From Hydrogenophaga sp. (GTDB lineage: Bacteria > Pseudomonadota > Gammaproteobacteria > Burkholderiales > Burkholderiaceae_C): DNA of 64,000 nt. Numbering within the stretch: the first letter of the stretch is position 1; every line of letters starts with the position of its first letter. The stretch lies in NCBI RefSeq assembly GCF_026125785.1, contig NZ_JAHCKL010000002.1:124001-188000 (forward strand). The letters run 5' to 3'. Positions 1-9,315 of this stretch are shown here, piece after piece. The notes beneath the pieces were generated by a model. The model was not told where the DNA came from and searched no databases. It saw only the letters and a list, made by a program, of their open reading frames with translations. A program made the translations under genes and the position numbers.

Positions 1-819
1 AGCGCGCTCGGCCACCATGGGCAGCGGCATCTGCTGGTAGTCGTCGTTGAAGACCTCGAAGCTGTAGTCGCCCCGGTAGCCCAGGCGGTCGAGCTTGAGC
101 ACGAGGTCCACCAGTTGTTCGCTGTGCACGCCCTCGCCAGGGAACACGCGGAAGGTGCGCGCGGTGGTCATGCGCTCTTCGAAAGTGCGGGTTTCCTGCC
201 ACATGAAATCCGCGAGCTGGACCAGGAAGATCTTGTCCGGATCGAGGTAGTCGATCTCCTCCAGCGGCGTCTTGGCCGCGAAGATGTGGAACGAATCCAG
301 GCCCAGGCCCAGGTTGGGGCAGTCGGCGCGGCACACCACGTCCCAGGCGGTGGTGAACTCATTGACCGTGCGGCCCCAGGACAGGCCCTCATAGGCGATC
401 CGTATGCCCAGCGGGATGGCCAGCATCGCCAGCTTGCGCAGGTCGCGCGCAATGTGGTCGATGTCTTGCGAGGCGTGCACCGACGTGGACGAGCAGGCCA
501 GCAGCACGCGGCAGTCCAGCGCGGCGCACATCTCCAGCATGCTCTTGGCGATGTCCATCTTGTAGTGGTGCAGATGCCCCGACAGGCCCTCGAAGTCGCG
601 CAGCACCTGGAAGCCGGTGCCGCGCAGGCCGCTGTCTTTCACCGCCTGCACGGCGGCCTGCAGCCCGCCCGGGTGGCCGACCAGGTCGTTGGCCTTGAGC
701 ATGACTTGCGAGAAGCCTGCGGCTTTCATGGCGGCCAGCTTGGCCTCCAGCGGTCCCGCCAGGGTGATGGTGTCCATGCCGAAGCCGCCGATGGCTTCGC
801 TCGTGTCGCGTGCGTGCAT
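1..819 (-). CDS. 3-dehydroshikimate dehydratase-like TIM-barrel protein (partial, runs off left edge)
   Basis: This is a sugar phosphate isomerase/epimerase (AP-endonuclease 2-like TIM barrel) that probably converts 3-dehydroshikimate to protocatechuate in quinate/shikimate breakdown. The frame is open to base 1, giving 273 residues without a stop. The four expected metal ligands are visible: E144 (AYEGLSWG), D175 (GLDSFHIF), Q201 (LVQLADF) and E255 (FEVFNDD). It starts at ATG 819, or GTG 822, a few bases after the stop of the HPPD-like gene, so the two are surely co-transcribed. In Pseudomonas QuiC1 these two domains form one polypeptide in the order TIM barrel then HPPD-like; here they are separate and in reverse order. 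The substrate is inferred from family and context; a related sugar isomerase role is possible. Confidence 0.8.
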   Translation of the reverse strand, partial: MHARDTSEAIGGFGMDTITLAGPLEAKLAAMKAAGFSQVMLKANDLVGHPGGLQAAVQAVKDSGLRGTGFQVLRDFEGLSGHLHHYKMDIAKSMLEMCAALDCRVLLACSSTSVHASQDIDHIARDLRKLAMLAIPLGIRIAYEGLSWGRTVNEFTTAWDVVCRADCPNLGLGLDSFHIFAAKTPLEEIDYLDPDKIFLVQLADFMWQETRTFEERMTTARTFRVFPGEGVHSEQLVDLVLKLDRLGYRGDYSFEVFNDDYQQMPLPMVAERA

Positions 820-825
820 CACCGC

Positions 826-1743
826 TCAGGCCTTTTCGCTGTGAACCAGTTCAAACACCACCGACCCGAGGTAGGTCTTGGTGATGGCGCCGCGCTGCTC
901 GGTGTGCGCGGCGGCGGTTTCGACGAACTCCACACCCAGTGCGCGCAAGGCGTTGACCGCCGCCAGCACGTCGGGAACCCCCAGGCCGATGCGCTGCAGG
1001 CGCTCGTCGGCATCGACCACGTTGATCTCCGGTTCGATGAGTTGCAGCATGAAGCGCTTTGCGGGGTCCAGCGCCGGTGTGCGCAGCAGCGTGCCCTTGG
1101 GCATGATGCCGAAGCGTTGGTCATCCGGGATGAGCTCGGTGCCGAAAAGCTCGTTGTAGAACTCGATCCAGTCGTTGCTGCGTTCGGGTCCGATGTACTG
1201 CACGACGCCGAAGAAGTGCAGGCCGGCGGTGGCCGGTGGCCGCTGGTCCACCGAGGGGATGGGCACGAAATCCACGTCGTAGATCGAAAACTCCTTGTAC
1301 CGGTCGACAAAGTAGATGCGGCTGTTGCCCGCGCCGTGGATGGCCGGGATGTTGAGTTCCATCACCTCCGCGTGCGTGGGCACCGACCAGGCACCGCGTT
1401 CGAGCACATAGTGGTAGGCCGCTCGCGCGTCGCGCACGCGCAGCGCGATCGCGGAAATGAAAGGCACCTCACCGCCATGGCCACCGCCGCTGCGGGCGTC
1501 CGTGGGGTGCGCATTGACCACGATGTTGAGTTCCCCCTGGCGGTACAGCAGCACCTCGCGCGAACGGTGGCGCCCGACCGGGCGAAAGCCCATCATCTCC
1601 AGCACCTGCCCCAGGGCCTGAGGCTTGCTGGTCACGTACTCGATGAACTCGACGCCATCCAGGCCCAGCGGGTTGGCGGCGTCGCTGAAGGACGCCTGCA
1701 GGGGTTCGCGGCCAGCACTGGTGCTGAGAAGGAGATCGCTCAT
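826..1743 (-). CDS. 4-hydroxyphenylpyruvate dioxygenase-like (VOC fold) protein
   Basis: This 305-residue protein has two VOC-type domains, as in 4-hydroxyphenylpyruvate dioxygenase (HPPD) and in the C-terminal half of QuiC1-type dehydroshikimate dehydratases. The N-terminal module (GVEFIEYVTSKP, then HRSREVLLYRQGELN) is typical of the QuiC1-linked branch. In the C-terminal module the first iron ligand (LHFFGVVQ) and the last (VVFELVH) are present. The position that is usually QHIAF in true HPPD reads LQRIGLG, so the second His is Arg and ordinary dioxygenase activity is unlikely. It lies 6 bases upstream of the TIM-barrel gene in one operon and probably works as its partner subunit. ATG 1743 is preceded by GAGAG. 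Confidence 0.8.
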   Translation of the reverse strand: MSDLLLSTSAGREPLQASFSDAANPLGLDGVEFIEYVTSKPQALGQVLEMMGFRPVGRHRSREVLLYRQGELNIVVNAHPTDARSGGGHGGEVPFISAIALRVRDARAAYHYVLERGAWSVPTHAEVMELNIPAIHGAGNSRIYFVDRYKEFSIYDVDFVPIPSVDQRPPATAGLHFFGVVQYIGPERSNDWIEFYNELFGTELIPDDQRFGIMPKGTLLRTPALDPAKRFMLQLIEPEINVVDADERLQRIGLGVPDVLAAVNALRALGVEFVETAAAHTEQRGAITKTYLGSVVFELVHSEKA

Positions 1744-1899
1744 GAGGACACTCTCTGGGGTAAGGACAACGGTCGGACTTTAGGGCCAGCTCAGGGTTGA
1801 GCCCAAGCAGGCAGTCCCAAAAACGGTCGACAATCGGACATTCGCAATCGATGATCGATCAATATACGGGTTATCCCTAGACATCAAACCGAGCCTGCC

Positions 1900-2688
1900 A
1901 TGCCGACACCCCCTGCACCTGTGACACCGCATCCCCTGGAACGCCGCGACTGGATCGCCGGTCTGGAGCGGGGGCTTGCGGTCATCGAGGCCTTCGACGA
2001 CCAGCATCCCCGTCTGACCGCCAGCCAGGCGGGGACACGCTGCGGCATCACCCGCACCGCCGCACGGCGCTACCTGGCCACGCTGGCGCACCTGGGCTAC
2101 GTGAACACCGATGGCAAGCTCTTCTGGCTGACGCCGCGCATCCTGCGTCTGGGGCACGCCTACCTGGAGTCGGCCCGGCTGCCCCGCCTGGCGCAACCCT
2201 TTCTGCAGAGTATCGCGGCGGGCACGCAGGAGATCGCCTACCTGGCGGTGCTGGATGGCGACGACACGGTCTACATTGCACGCAGCGGTGCGCACCGGCT
2301 CATGAACACCGGCTACATGCTGGGCTCGCGCGTGCAGGCCCAGGTCACGGCCGCGGGCATGGCTTTCCTGGCGGGTCTGAGCGAGGAGGCTTCCGACGCG
2401 TGGCTGGCGCCGCGCACGCTGCGCGCCTACACGCCCTACACCATCTCCAGCAAGGAGCAGTTGCGCAGCGAACTGCAGCGGTTCCGCCGGCAAGGCTGGG
2501 CTTTGTCGGAGCAGCAGATGGAGCTGAACTACCGGGGCGTCGCGGTGCCGCTGTTCGACCGCAACAACGTGGTGCAAGGCGCCATCAGCATCACCATGCC
2601 GATCAACCAGGAGAACTCGGGCGACGCGGTGGCGCGCCTGCTGCCCGTGCTCAAGGAGGCCGCGCGCACGCTGCGCACGCTGATCTGA
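1900..2688 (+). CDS. IclR family transcriptional regulator (PcaR/PobR type)
   Basis: This 262-residue regulator has an N-terminal winged helix-turn-helix (about residues 20-80; LTASQAGTRCGITRTAARRY) and a C-terminal effector-binding IclR domain (about 95-260). The sequence resembles the PcaR/PcaU/PobR branch that controls protocatechuate and beta-ketoadipate genes. It is transcribed divergently from the dehydroshikimate dehydratase pair across a 156-base gap. That arrangement is typical of a local activator that controls the opposite operon and itself. The effector is not determinable from the sequence. Confidence 0.88.
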   Translation: MPTPPAPVTPHPLERRDWIAGLERGLAVIEAFDDQHPRLTASQAGTRCGITRTAARRYLATLAHLGYVNTDGKLFWLTPRILRLGHAYLESARLPRLAQPFLQSIAAGTQEIAYLAVLDGDDTVYIARSGAHRLMNTGYMLGSRVQAQVTAAGMAFLAGLSEEASDAWLAPRTLRAYTPYTISSKEQLRSELQRFRRQGWALSEQQMELNYRGVAVPLFDRNNVVQGAISITMPINQENSGDAVARLLPVLKEAARTLRTLI

Positions 2689-2690
2689 GT

Positions 2691-3677
2691 TCAGTTCACC
2701 AGCACCAGTTTGCCGCGCACCGCGCGCGAACCCATGATCTCGAACGCCCTGGGGAGCTCCCGCATGGGCAGGGTCTGGTCGATCACGGGCTTGATCTGGC
2801 CTTTGGCGTACATCGCCGCCAGCGTCTGCAGCGCCTGCGCGCTGGCCTTGGGCTCCCGGCGTGCAAAATCGCCCCAGAACACGCCGACGATGCTGGCGCC
2901 CTTGAGCAGGGTGAGGTTCAGCGGCAGGCTGGGAATGGGCCCGCTGGCAAAGCCCACCACCAGGTAGCGACCGCGCCAGGCGATGGAACGGAAGGCGGGC
3001 TCGGCGAAGTCACCACCCACCGGGTCGTAGATGACGTCGGGGCCCTTGCCGTCGGTCAGCGCCTTGATGGCGTCGCGCAGGCCTTCCTTGGGCGTGTGCA
3101 CGCTGTAGTTGATCGTTGCATCCGCGCCCAGTTGCCGGCAAAGCTCGCATTTCTCATCGCTGGAAGCCGCCGCAATGACGCGGGCCCCCGCGGCCTTGGC
3201 GATCTGGATCGCGGCCGTGCCCACGCCACCGGCCGCGCCCAGCACCAGCACTGTCTCGCCGGCCTGCAGCGCTCCCCGGTCCATGAGGGCGTGCCAGGAG
3301 GTCGCATAGATCATGATGAAGGCCGCCGCATCCACCGGCGGGAAGCCGGGGGGCAGCGGCATGCAGACCGCGGCCGGCACCACCGCATGTGTGCCAAAAC
3401 CGCCGGTGCCACCAAAGCACGCCACACCCTGGCCTACCTGCAGGTGTTTCACGCCTTCTCCCAGGCTGCGCACCACGCCGGCGTACTCGGCCCCAGGCAC
3501 GAAAGGCAGCGGTGGTTTGTGCTGGTATTTGTTCTGCACGATCAGCAGATCGGGAAAATTCAGGCTGGCTGCCTGGATCTCGATCAGCACCTCACCTGCC
3601 TTGGGCTCGGGTGTCGGCAGTTCTTTCCAGGTCAGCGCTTCCACGCCAACGGGGTTCTCACACAGCCAGGCTTGCAT
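2691..3677 (-). CDS. NADPH:quinone oxidoreductase (MDR family)
   Basis: This 328-residue medium-chain reductase has a GroES-like N-terminal domain (about 1-130) and a Rossmann domain with the nucleotide-binding motif LGAAGGVGTAAIQIAKAAGA. It lacks the zinc-binding Cys clusters of alcohol dehydrogenases, which fits the quinone oxidoreductase (Qor/zeta-crystallin) branch. Such enzymes reduce quinones or activated alkenes with NADPH in the cytoplasm. It converges on the IclR gene with only 2 bases between the stops. The physiological substrate is unknown. Confidence 0.87.
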   Translation of the reverse strand: MQAWLCENPVGVEALTWKELPTPEPKAGEVLIEIQAASLNFPDLLIVQNKYQHKPPLPFVPGAEYAGVVRSLGEGVKHLQVGQGVACFGGTGGFGTHAVVPAAVCMPLPPGFPPVDAAAFIMIYATSWHALMDRGALQAGETVLVLGAAGGVGTAAIQIAKAAGARVIAAASSDEKCELCRQLGADATINYSVHTPKEGLRDAIKALTDGKGPDVIYDPVGGDFAEPAFRSIAWRGRYLVVGFASGPIPSLPLNLTLLKGASIVGVFWGDFARREPKASAQALQTLAAMYAKGQIKPVIDQTLPMRELPRAFEIMGSRAVRGKLVLVN

Positions 3678-3808
3678 GGCATCTCCTCGTGATGTGACGG
3701 ATGTAGAGGCGTTTCATCATAGGCAGCGCACCTGCGCGGACGCAGAGGAAAAGCCCTGGCGATGTCCCGGGCGCGACCTTCCTTGCGACCTTCCCTAAAA
3801 TCTCCGCC

Positions 3809-4621
3809 ATGAAAATCCTCATCTCCAATGACGACGGGTACCAGGCACCCGGCATCGTGGCCTTGCATGACGCCCTGAAGGGATTGGCCGACGTGGAGGT
3901 GGTGGCTCCCGAGCACAACAACAGCGCCAAGTCCAACGCGCTGTCGCTGCATTCCCCGCTGTACGTGAACACCGCCCACAACGGATTCCGCTACGTGAAC
4001 GGCACGCCGGCGGACTGCGTGCACATCGCGCTCACGGGCCTGCTGGGCTACCGGCCTGACCTCGTGGTCTCCGGCATCAACAATGGCGCCAACATGGGCG
4101 ACGACACCATCTATTCGGGCACCGTCGGCGCGGCCATGGAAGGGTACCTGTTCGGCATTCCGGCTATCGCCTTTTCCCTGACGGAGAAGGGCTGGACGCA
4201 TCTGGACGCCGCCGCGCACATGGCCACGAAGCTGGTGGCCCAGTTGCTGCCTTCGCTGCAGGACACCGGTTCGCGCAGCGACCCCTGGCTGCTCAATGTG
4301 AACATTCCCAGCCGGCCGCTGGAGGAATTGCGTGGCTTCAAGGTGGCGCGGCTGGGCCGGCGGCATGCGGCGGAGCGCGTGATCGCGCAGACCAATCCGC
4401 GTGGCGAGACCATGTATTGGATAGGAGGCGCCGGCAAAGCCAAGGACGATGCCGATGGCACCGACTTCCACGCCACTTTGCAAGGCTTTGCCACCATCAC
4501 ACCGCTTCAGGTGGACCTGACCGACCACGAGCGCCTGCCGTACTGGGTGCCCATGGCAGCCAGCCTGTCCGCGCCTGCGGTACCGGTCGCCGAGGGACAT
4601 GCACGGGAGACCTCGCGGTGA
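3809..4621 (+). CDS. surE: 5'/3'-nucleotidase SurE
   Basis: SurE is a metal-dependent nucleotidase and exopolyphosphatase of the stationary-phase survival operon. The metal-site residues match the family: D8 and D9 in SNDDG, S39 in HNNSAKS and N92 in SGINNG. The length of 270 residues is slightly above the E. coli protein because of a C-terminal tail. The stop overlaps the GTG start of pcm (GTGA), so translation is coupled. The order surE-pcm-nlpD is conserved in many beta- and gammaproteobacteria. Confidence 0.96.
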   Translation: MKILISNDDGYQAPGIVALHDALKGLADVEVVAPEHNNSAKSNALSLHSPLYVNTAHNGFRYVNGTPADCVHIALTGLLGYRPDLVVSGINNGANMGDDTIYSGTVGAAMEGYLFGIPAIAFSLTEKGWTHLDAAAHMATKLVAQLLPSLQDTGSRSDPWLLNVNIPSRPLEELRGFKVARLGRRHAAERVIAQTNPRGETMYWIGGAGKAKDDADGTDFHATLQGFATITPLQVDLTDHERLPYWVPMAASLSAPAVPVAEGHARETSR

Positions 4622-5436
4622 AGCGGGCAAACCCGCCGACGCAGCCGGCCCGGGCTTCCCAGTTGCCATCCTCCTCCCCGCGCGCGCGACCAGGTTTTCC
4701 CGCGCGGCTGGACCTGGCGCCGGCCTCGCGCGCCAGCGCCGCCGCACCGATCGCGCGTTCTGCGCCGAAACCCCAGGCGCCCAGTGGGCTCGGCATGGAT
4801 TCTCTTGCGGTGCGCGCAGCCCTGGTCCGGAAGATCGAAGCCCAGGGCGTCAGCCATCCCGGTGTTCTGGCGGCCATGCGTGCCGTGGAGCGCCACCGTT
4901 TCGTCGACTCGGCGCTCGTGAACCAGGCGTACGAGGACACCAGCCTGCCGATCGGGCTGGGACAGACGATCTCCAAGCCTGGCGTGGTGGCGCGCATGAT
5001 CGAGCTGTTGTGCCAGGGGCATGAAGGGCGGTTGGGTCGTGTGCTGGAGATCGGCACCGGCTGCGGCTACCAGGCCGCAGTCCTCAGCCATGTCGCTCGC
5101 GAGGTCTACAGCATCGAGCGACTCAAGGGGCTGCACGAGAAGGCGCGCGAGAACCTCCGCTGGTTCAGGTTGTCGAACGTGCACCTGCTGTTTGGCGATG
5201 GCATGCTGGGCTATGCACGCGGCGCGCCGTATGCCGGCATCATCGCCGCAGCGGGCGGAGAGAACATCCCCGACGCCTGGATCGACCAATTGGCGGTAGG
5301 GGGGAGGCTGGTGGCTCCCGCCGTCACCGGCGCGGGCCGCCAGAACCTGGTGGTGGTGGAAAAGACGCCCAGGGGGGTGGTGCGCACCGAGCTCGAGGCG
5401 GTACTTTTTGTGCCTCTAAAATCGGGCGTTGCATGA
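4618..5436 (+). CDS. pcm: Protein-L-isoaspartate O-methyltransferase
   Basis: Pcm methylates isoaspartyl residues in aged proteins using S-adenosylmethionine, starting their repair. The SAM-binding motif [12 protein letters not shown] begins near residue 142, and the active-site segment GLGQTISKP precedes it. The GTG at 4618 overlapping the surE stop is preferred as start and gives 272 residues. The first 60 or so are a Pro/Ala/Ser/Arg-rich extension absent from E. coli Pcm. An ATG at 4795 ([10 protein letters not shown]) would give a protein of classical length, so the true start is open. Confidence 0.92.
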   Translation: MKRANPPTQPARASQLPSSSPRARPGFPARLDLAPASRASAAAPIARSAPKPQAPSGLGMDSLAVRAALVRKIEAQGVSHPGVLAAMRAVERHRFVDSALVNQAYEDTSLPIGLGQTISKPGVVARMIELLCQGHEGRLGRVLEIGTGCGYQAAVLSHVAREVYSIERLKGLHEKARENLRWFRLSNVHLLFGDGMLGYARGAPYAGIIAAAGGENIPDAWIDQLAVGGRLVAPAVTGAGRQNLVVVEKTPRGVVRTELEAVLFVPLKSGVA

Positions 5437-5532
5437 GCGGGTGCCGGCCCTTGGCGGCGCCGCGTTTTTTTGGACAGGCAGAGACCGGCGTGGCGTGTGC
5501 CGCGCGGACCTCTTGCCACAGTGGGAGTTTTC

Positions 5533-6426
5533 ATGAGCGAGCATGTTTTCCAGTGGTCGGGGCTGTCCCGTAAGACGGGACGACCGGCCTGGCAGAGTGC
5601 CGCGGTCATGACCGTGCTGGCCGCGGTGCTGCTGACGGCCGGGTGTTCCACGCGACGCGTCTCGGGCCCCGCTCCGGTGGAAGACCGTGGCATGGCGCGC
5701 AGCACCGAGGTGGCGCCTGCGGCACCGTTGCCGGGCGCAGAAAACGCGGGCAAGCCCGGCTTCTACACGGTGAAGGCGGGTGACACGCTGTTCCGCATTG
5801 CGCTGGACCATGGTCAGAACTGGCGCGATATCCAATCCTGGAACAGCCTTTCCAATCCGAATGCGCTGGAGGTGGGCCAGGTCCTGCGGGTGCTGCCGCC
5901 TGCCGCTGCGGTGGCCGCGCCGGCCCCTGCCACGGTGCCTTCCGGTCCTGCCACCAGCCCCATCGCCGGTTCGGGCGTGACCGCGCGTCCGCTGACCGAG
6001 CCCAGCGCTCCCGCACCCATTCCGCCCGCTCCCGCGCCGCAGTCATCTGCCGGCGCCGATGAGATCACCTTCATCTGGCCCGCGCAGGGCCAGGTGATCA
6101 CACCCTTCGACGAGACCAACAACAAGGGCATCTCGATCGCCGGCAAGATCGGGGATCCGGTCGTGGCGGCGGCTGACGGCCGTGTGGTCTATGCCGGCGC
6201 GGGACTGCGCGGCTATGGCAACCTGATCATCCTGAAGCACAACAACACCTACCTCACCGCCTACGCCCACAACCAGGCGCTGCTGGTGCGCGAGGACCAG
6301 GCCGTGCGCCAAGGCCAGAAGATCGCGGAAATGGGCAGCAGCGATACCGATCGCGTGAAACTGCACTTCGAAGTCCGCCGACTCGGCAAACCCGTGGACC
6401 CCATGGGCCATCTGCCCAAGCGGTGA
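5533..6426 (+). CDS. nlpD: NlpD-like lipoprotein, LysM and LytM (M23) domains
   Basis: This is a probable outer-membrane lipoprotein that activates cell-wall amidases during division. The signal peptide ends in the lipobox LLTAGC (C38). A LysM peptidoglycan-binding module spans about residues 77-121, a Pro/Ala-rich linker follows, and a C-terminal M23 domain occupies about 190-295. The M23 metal ligands are missing: the usual HxxxD region reads NKGISIAGK and the HxH motif reads KLH. It should therefore be a non-catalytic activator, as in NlpD/EnvC. The start at ATG 5533 is supported by GTGGGAG just upstream. It follows pcm by about 96 bases. Confidence 0.9.
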   Translation: MSEHVFQWSGLSRKTGRPAWQSAAVMTVLAAVLLTAGCSTRRVSGPAPVEDRGMARSTEVAPAAPLPGAENAGKPGFYTVKAGDTLFRIALDHGQNWRDIQSWNSLSNPNALEVGQVLRVLPPAAAVAAPAPATVPSGPATSPIAGSGVTARPLTEPSAPAPIPPAPAPQSSAGADEITFIWPAQGQVITPFDETNNKGISIAGKIGDPVVAAADGRVVYAGAGLRGYGNLIILKHNNTYLTAYAHNQALLVREDQAVRQGQKIAEMGSSDTDRVKLHFEVRRLGKPVDPMGHLPKR

Positions 6427-6494
6427 GGAGCATGGGCGGTCAGCGTTCAGCGTGAAATTCCCGTCCTGCGCGCAACCCGCAAGGTTCAATCGGC

Positions 6495-7280
6495 ATGCCC
6501 TGGCCCGTCCTCGTCTTTGACATTGAGTCGATCCCCGACGTGGCAGGGCTGCGCGCCTTGCGCGGCGCGGGAGCCGACCTGAGCGACGAACAGGTCCATG
6601 CGCAGTGGCTGGAAGAGCGCAAGGAAAAGGGCCAGAGCGATTTCATGCCGCTGCACCTGCAGCGCGTGCTGGTCATCAGCTGCGTCTTCCGAAACGCCGA
6701 GGGCTTGCGTGTGCATTCCTTCGTCGACCGTGACGGCCGCAGCGAAGGCAAGGTGATCCAGACCTTTTTCCACGCGATCGAGAAGCACACTCCTCAACTG
6801 GTGAGCTGGAACGGTGGCGGCTTCGACCTGCCGGTCCTGCACTACCGAGGGCTGCGCCATGGCGTGGAAGCCGGCAAGTACTGGGACCTGGGCGAAGACG
6901 ACCGCGAATTCAAGTGGAACAACTACATCAGCCGCTACCACATGCGCCACCTGGACCTGATGGACCTGCTGGCCATGTACTCGCCCAAGAACAACGCGCC
7001 GCTGGACGCCATGGCCAAACTGTGCGGTTTCCCGGGCAAGCTCGGCATGGACGGCTCCCAGGTGTATGCGCAGTACCTCGCGGGCCAGACCGAGGAGATC
7101 CGCCGGTACTGCGAGACCGACGTGATGAACACCTACCTGGTCTACTGCCGCTTCCAGAAGATGCGCGGCGGATTCACCGAGGCCGAGTACGAGCAGGAGG
7201 TCGCCATGGTCAAGGCCACCCTCGGACATCTGGCGCCCGATGAGCCGCACTGGGACGAGTACCTCAAGGCCTGGGTCTGA
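6495..7280 (+). CDS. PolB-like 3'-5' exonuclease (DEDDy type)
   Basis: This 261-residue predicted 3'-5' exonuclease is related to the proofreading domain of family B DNA polymerases but has no polymerase domain. Exo I is FDIESIP with D9 and E11. Exo II lies in SWNGGGFDLPVL. Exo III has the Tyr form, YCETD, placing it in the DEDDy class. The substrate and repair role are unknown. It sits 68 bases after nlpD, where rpoS is found in many relatives, and 18 bases before rlmD, so it is probably part of the same transcription unit. Confidence 0.85.
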   Translation: MPWPVLVFDIESIPDVAGLRALRGAGADLSDEQVHAQWLEERKEKGQSDFMPLHLQRVLVISCVFRNAEGLRVHSFVDRDGRSEGKVIQTFFHAIEKHTPQLVSWNGGGFDLPVLHYRGLRHGVEAGKYWDLGEDDREFKWNNYISRYHMRHLDLMDLLAMYSPKNNAPLDAMAKLCGFPGKLGMDGSQVYAQYLAGQTEEIRRYCETDVMNTYLVYCRFQKMRGGFTEAEYEQEVAMVKATLGHLAPDEPHWDEYLKAWV

Positions 7281-7298
7281 GCCTGAGACAATCGGCGG

Positions 7299-8750
7299 AT
7301 GACCGTTTCCGCCTCCCTCGACAACACCATCCTTCCCCCCGACAGCCCGTCGCCAGCCTGTGCATTGCCTGAAGGCTGGCTGGCTGTCGAATCGCTCGAC
7401 ATCGAAGCCCAGGGCATTGCCCACCGTCCCGACGGCAAGGTTGTCTTCATCGAAGGGGCGCTGCCCTTCGAGCACGTCAGCGTGAGCGTGCATCGCAAGA
7501 AGAACCAGTGGGAGGCGGGCACCGTGACGGCGGTGCACAGAGAGTCCTCGCAGCGCGTGCGGCCTGGCTGCCCGCATTTCGGCTTGCACGCAGGTGCCTG
7601 TGGTGGTTGCAAGATGCAGCACCTCCAAGCGTCCGCCCAGGTGGCCATCAAGCAGCGTGTGCTGGAAGACAACCTCTGGCATCTGGGCAAAGTCAAGGCC
7701 GAAACCTTGCTTCGCCCGATCGAGGGACCCGCATGGGGATACCGCTACCGCGCGCGCCTGTCGGTGCGCTACGTGCACAAGAAGGGTGAGGTGCTGATCG
7801 GTTTTCACGAACGCAAGAGCCGCTATGTGGCCGACATGCGCGTTTGCCCGGTACTGCCCGAGCATGTGAGCGCCCTGCTGGTGCCGTTGCGTGCACTGAT
7901 CTTCGAGATGGATGCCCGCGAAACCTGTCCCCAGATCGAGCTGGCCTGCGGCGACAGCGTGACCGCGCTGGTGCTGCGCCACTTGGAACCGCTGAGCGAG
8001 GACGACCTGGCGCGCCTGCGCGGATTTGCCCAGCGGCACGGCGTGCAATGGTGGCTGCAGCCCAAGGGGCCGGACACGGTGAAGCGGCTCGATGCTGGTG
8101 GCGAAGAGCTGTCCTACAGCCTGCCCGAGTTTGGCATCACGATGCCGTTCAAGCCGACGGACTTCACCCAGGTCAATCCTTTCATCAACCGCGTGCTGGT
8201 TGCGCGCGCGCTGCGCTTGCTCGCAGCCCGCGCGGACGAACGCGTGATCGACTGGTTCTGCGGCCTCGGTAACTTCACGCTGCCGATCGCGACCACGGCC
8301 GGCGAAGTGCTGGGCATCGAGGGCAGCGAGGCCCTGGTCGCGCGGTCGCGCGAAAACCTGGCGCTCAACCAGCGCAAGCGCTCGTTGGCGCCCACGGCGT
8401 TTGCCGCGCGCAACCTGTTCGAGATGACGCCCGCACAACTGGTGGCCGACGGCGTGGCGCAGAAATGGCTGGTGGATCCGCCGCGCGAGGGCGCGTTTGC
8501 ATTGGCCAAGGCCTTGGCCGATCTGTACCAGGACCCGGCACTGCGTGGCGACTGGACACCGCCGCAACGCATCGTCTACGTGAGTTGCAACCCGGCCACA
8601 CTGGCGCGTGACGCCGGCCTGTTGGTGCATCAGGCGGGATACCGCTGCGTGGCCGCTGGGGTGGTCAACATGTTTGCGCACACAGCGCATGTGGAAAGCA
8701 TGGCGGTGTTCGAACAGGGACAGGCATCGGCGCCGCAGCGAGACGCCTGA
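7299..8750 (+). CDS. rlmD: 23S rRNA (uracil-1939-C5)-methyltransferase RlmD
   Basis: RlmD methylates U1939 of 23S rRNA using SAM. The 483-residue protein has an N-terminal TRAM-type domain (about 25-90) and an iron-sulfur Cys cluster: three Cys in [14 protein letters not shown] and a fourth in RVCPVLPE. The methyltransferase domain shows [21 protein letters not shown] and the catalytic Cys motif [12 protein letters not shown]. The usual family length is about 430-480 residues. RumA is the older name; TrmA and RlmC are the nearest alternatives, and the [4Fe-4S] Cys set excludes TrmA. Confidence 0.95.
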   Translation: MTVSASLDNTILPPDSPSPACALPEGWLAVESLDIEAQGIAHRPDGKVVFIEGALPFEHVSVSVHRKKNQWEAGTVTAVHRESSQRVRPGCPHFGLHAGACGGCKMQHLQASAQVAIKQRVLEDNLWHLGKVKAETLLRPIEGPAWGYRYRARLSVRYVHKKGEVLIGFHERKSRYVADMRVCPVLPEHVSALLVPLRALIFEMDARETCPQIELACGDSVTALVLRHLEPLSEDDLARLRGFAQRHGVQWWLQPKGPDTVKRLDAGGEELSYSLPEFGITMPFKPTDFTQVNPFINRVLVARALRLLAARADERVIDWFCGLGNFTLPIATTAGEVLGIEGSEALVARSRENLALNQRKRSLAPTAFAARNLFEMTPAQLVADGVAQKWLVDPPREGAFALAKALADLYQDPALRGDWTPPQRIVYVSCNPATLARDAGLLVHQAGYRCVAAGVVNMFAHTAHVESMAVFEQGQASAPQRDA

Positions 8751-8757
8751 GTACGGG

Positions 8758-9093
8758 TCAGGACGCGGAAGACTTCGCCGCCTTGCCGCCCGTTGGCGCA
8801 GGCTCAGCGGCAGCCGGCTCCGGCTGCGTGGGCATGCCCACGATCGAGTTCTCCCGCATGTACTCGTCCATTTCCTTCCAGCCGGCGAAGACCGCCGCCT
8901 TGGACGCCCGGGGGTTGCCGCCAAAACAGTCCTCTATGCTGCGCACCGCGTGCCGGCAGGCGCTGCCGATGGCCTTGCCCTCGGCCTCCTTGCGGGCATT
9001 GACCGTGGTCGCCGTCTCGATGCCCAGCGCGTCGCAGCCACTCAGCAAAGTGGCTGCGCCGGCAAGACAGAGGGTGAGGGCAGTGCGTCGCAT
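8758..9093 (-). CDS. Small predicted lipoprotein
   Basis: This 111-residue protein begins with a lipoprotein signal peptide and the lipobox LLSGC (C20). The mature part is short, with two more Cys (ACRHAVRS, EDCFGG) that could form a disulfide in the periplasm, and ends in an Ala/Pro/Lys-rich tail. I do not recognise a named family. It converges on rlmD with 7 bases between the stops and has its own upstream region at 9094-9315, shared with the divergent gene at 9316. Confidence 0.7.
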   Translation of the reverse strand: MRRTALTLCLAGAATLLSGCDALGIETATTVNARKEAEGKAIGSACRHAVRSIEDCFGGNPRASKAAVFAGWKEMDEYMRENSIVGMPTQPEPAAAEPAPTGGKAAKSSAS

Positions 9094-9315
9094 GGATGTG
9101 GTGGGTGGGTGCCTGCCTTGTTTCGGCGCTTTGTCGGCGAACTTGACGCCGAGCCCGGTACTTTTTCACCCGATCTTCCCGTGCGTCACCGTTCCGGCCG
9201 GAAAGTGATTTCGTGTGGCGCTGCTGTGGTTTGGGAACTTTTTTCCTATGGCGGCGGCAAATGCCTAGATTGGCCGTGGTCGCCACACGGGGCGACACAA
9301 GAACAGGAGTTCTCC

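Noticed and set aside
6486-8924. An 812-codon minus-strand open frame over the exonuclease and rlmD
   Set aside because: The + strand genes have complete catalytic motifs; the antisense translation shows only shadow composition.
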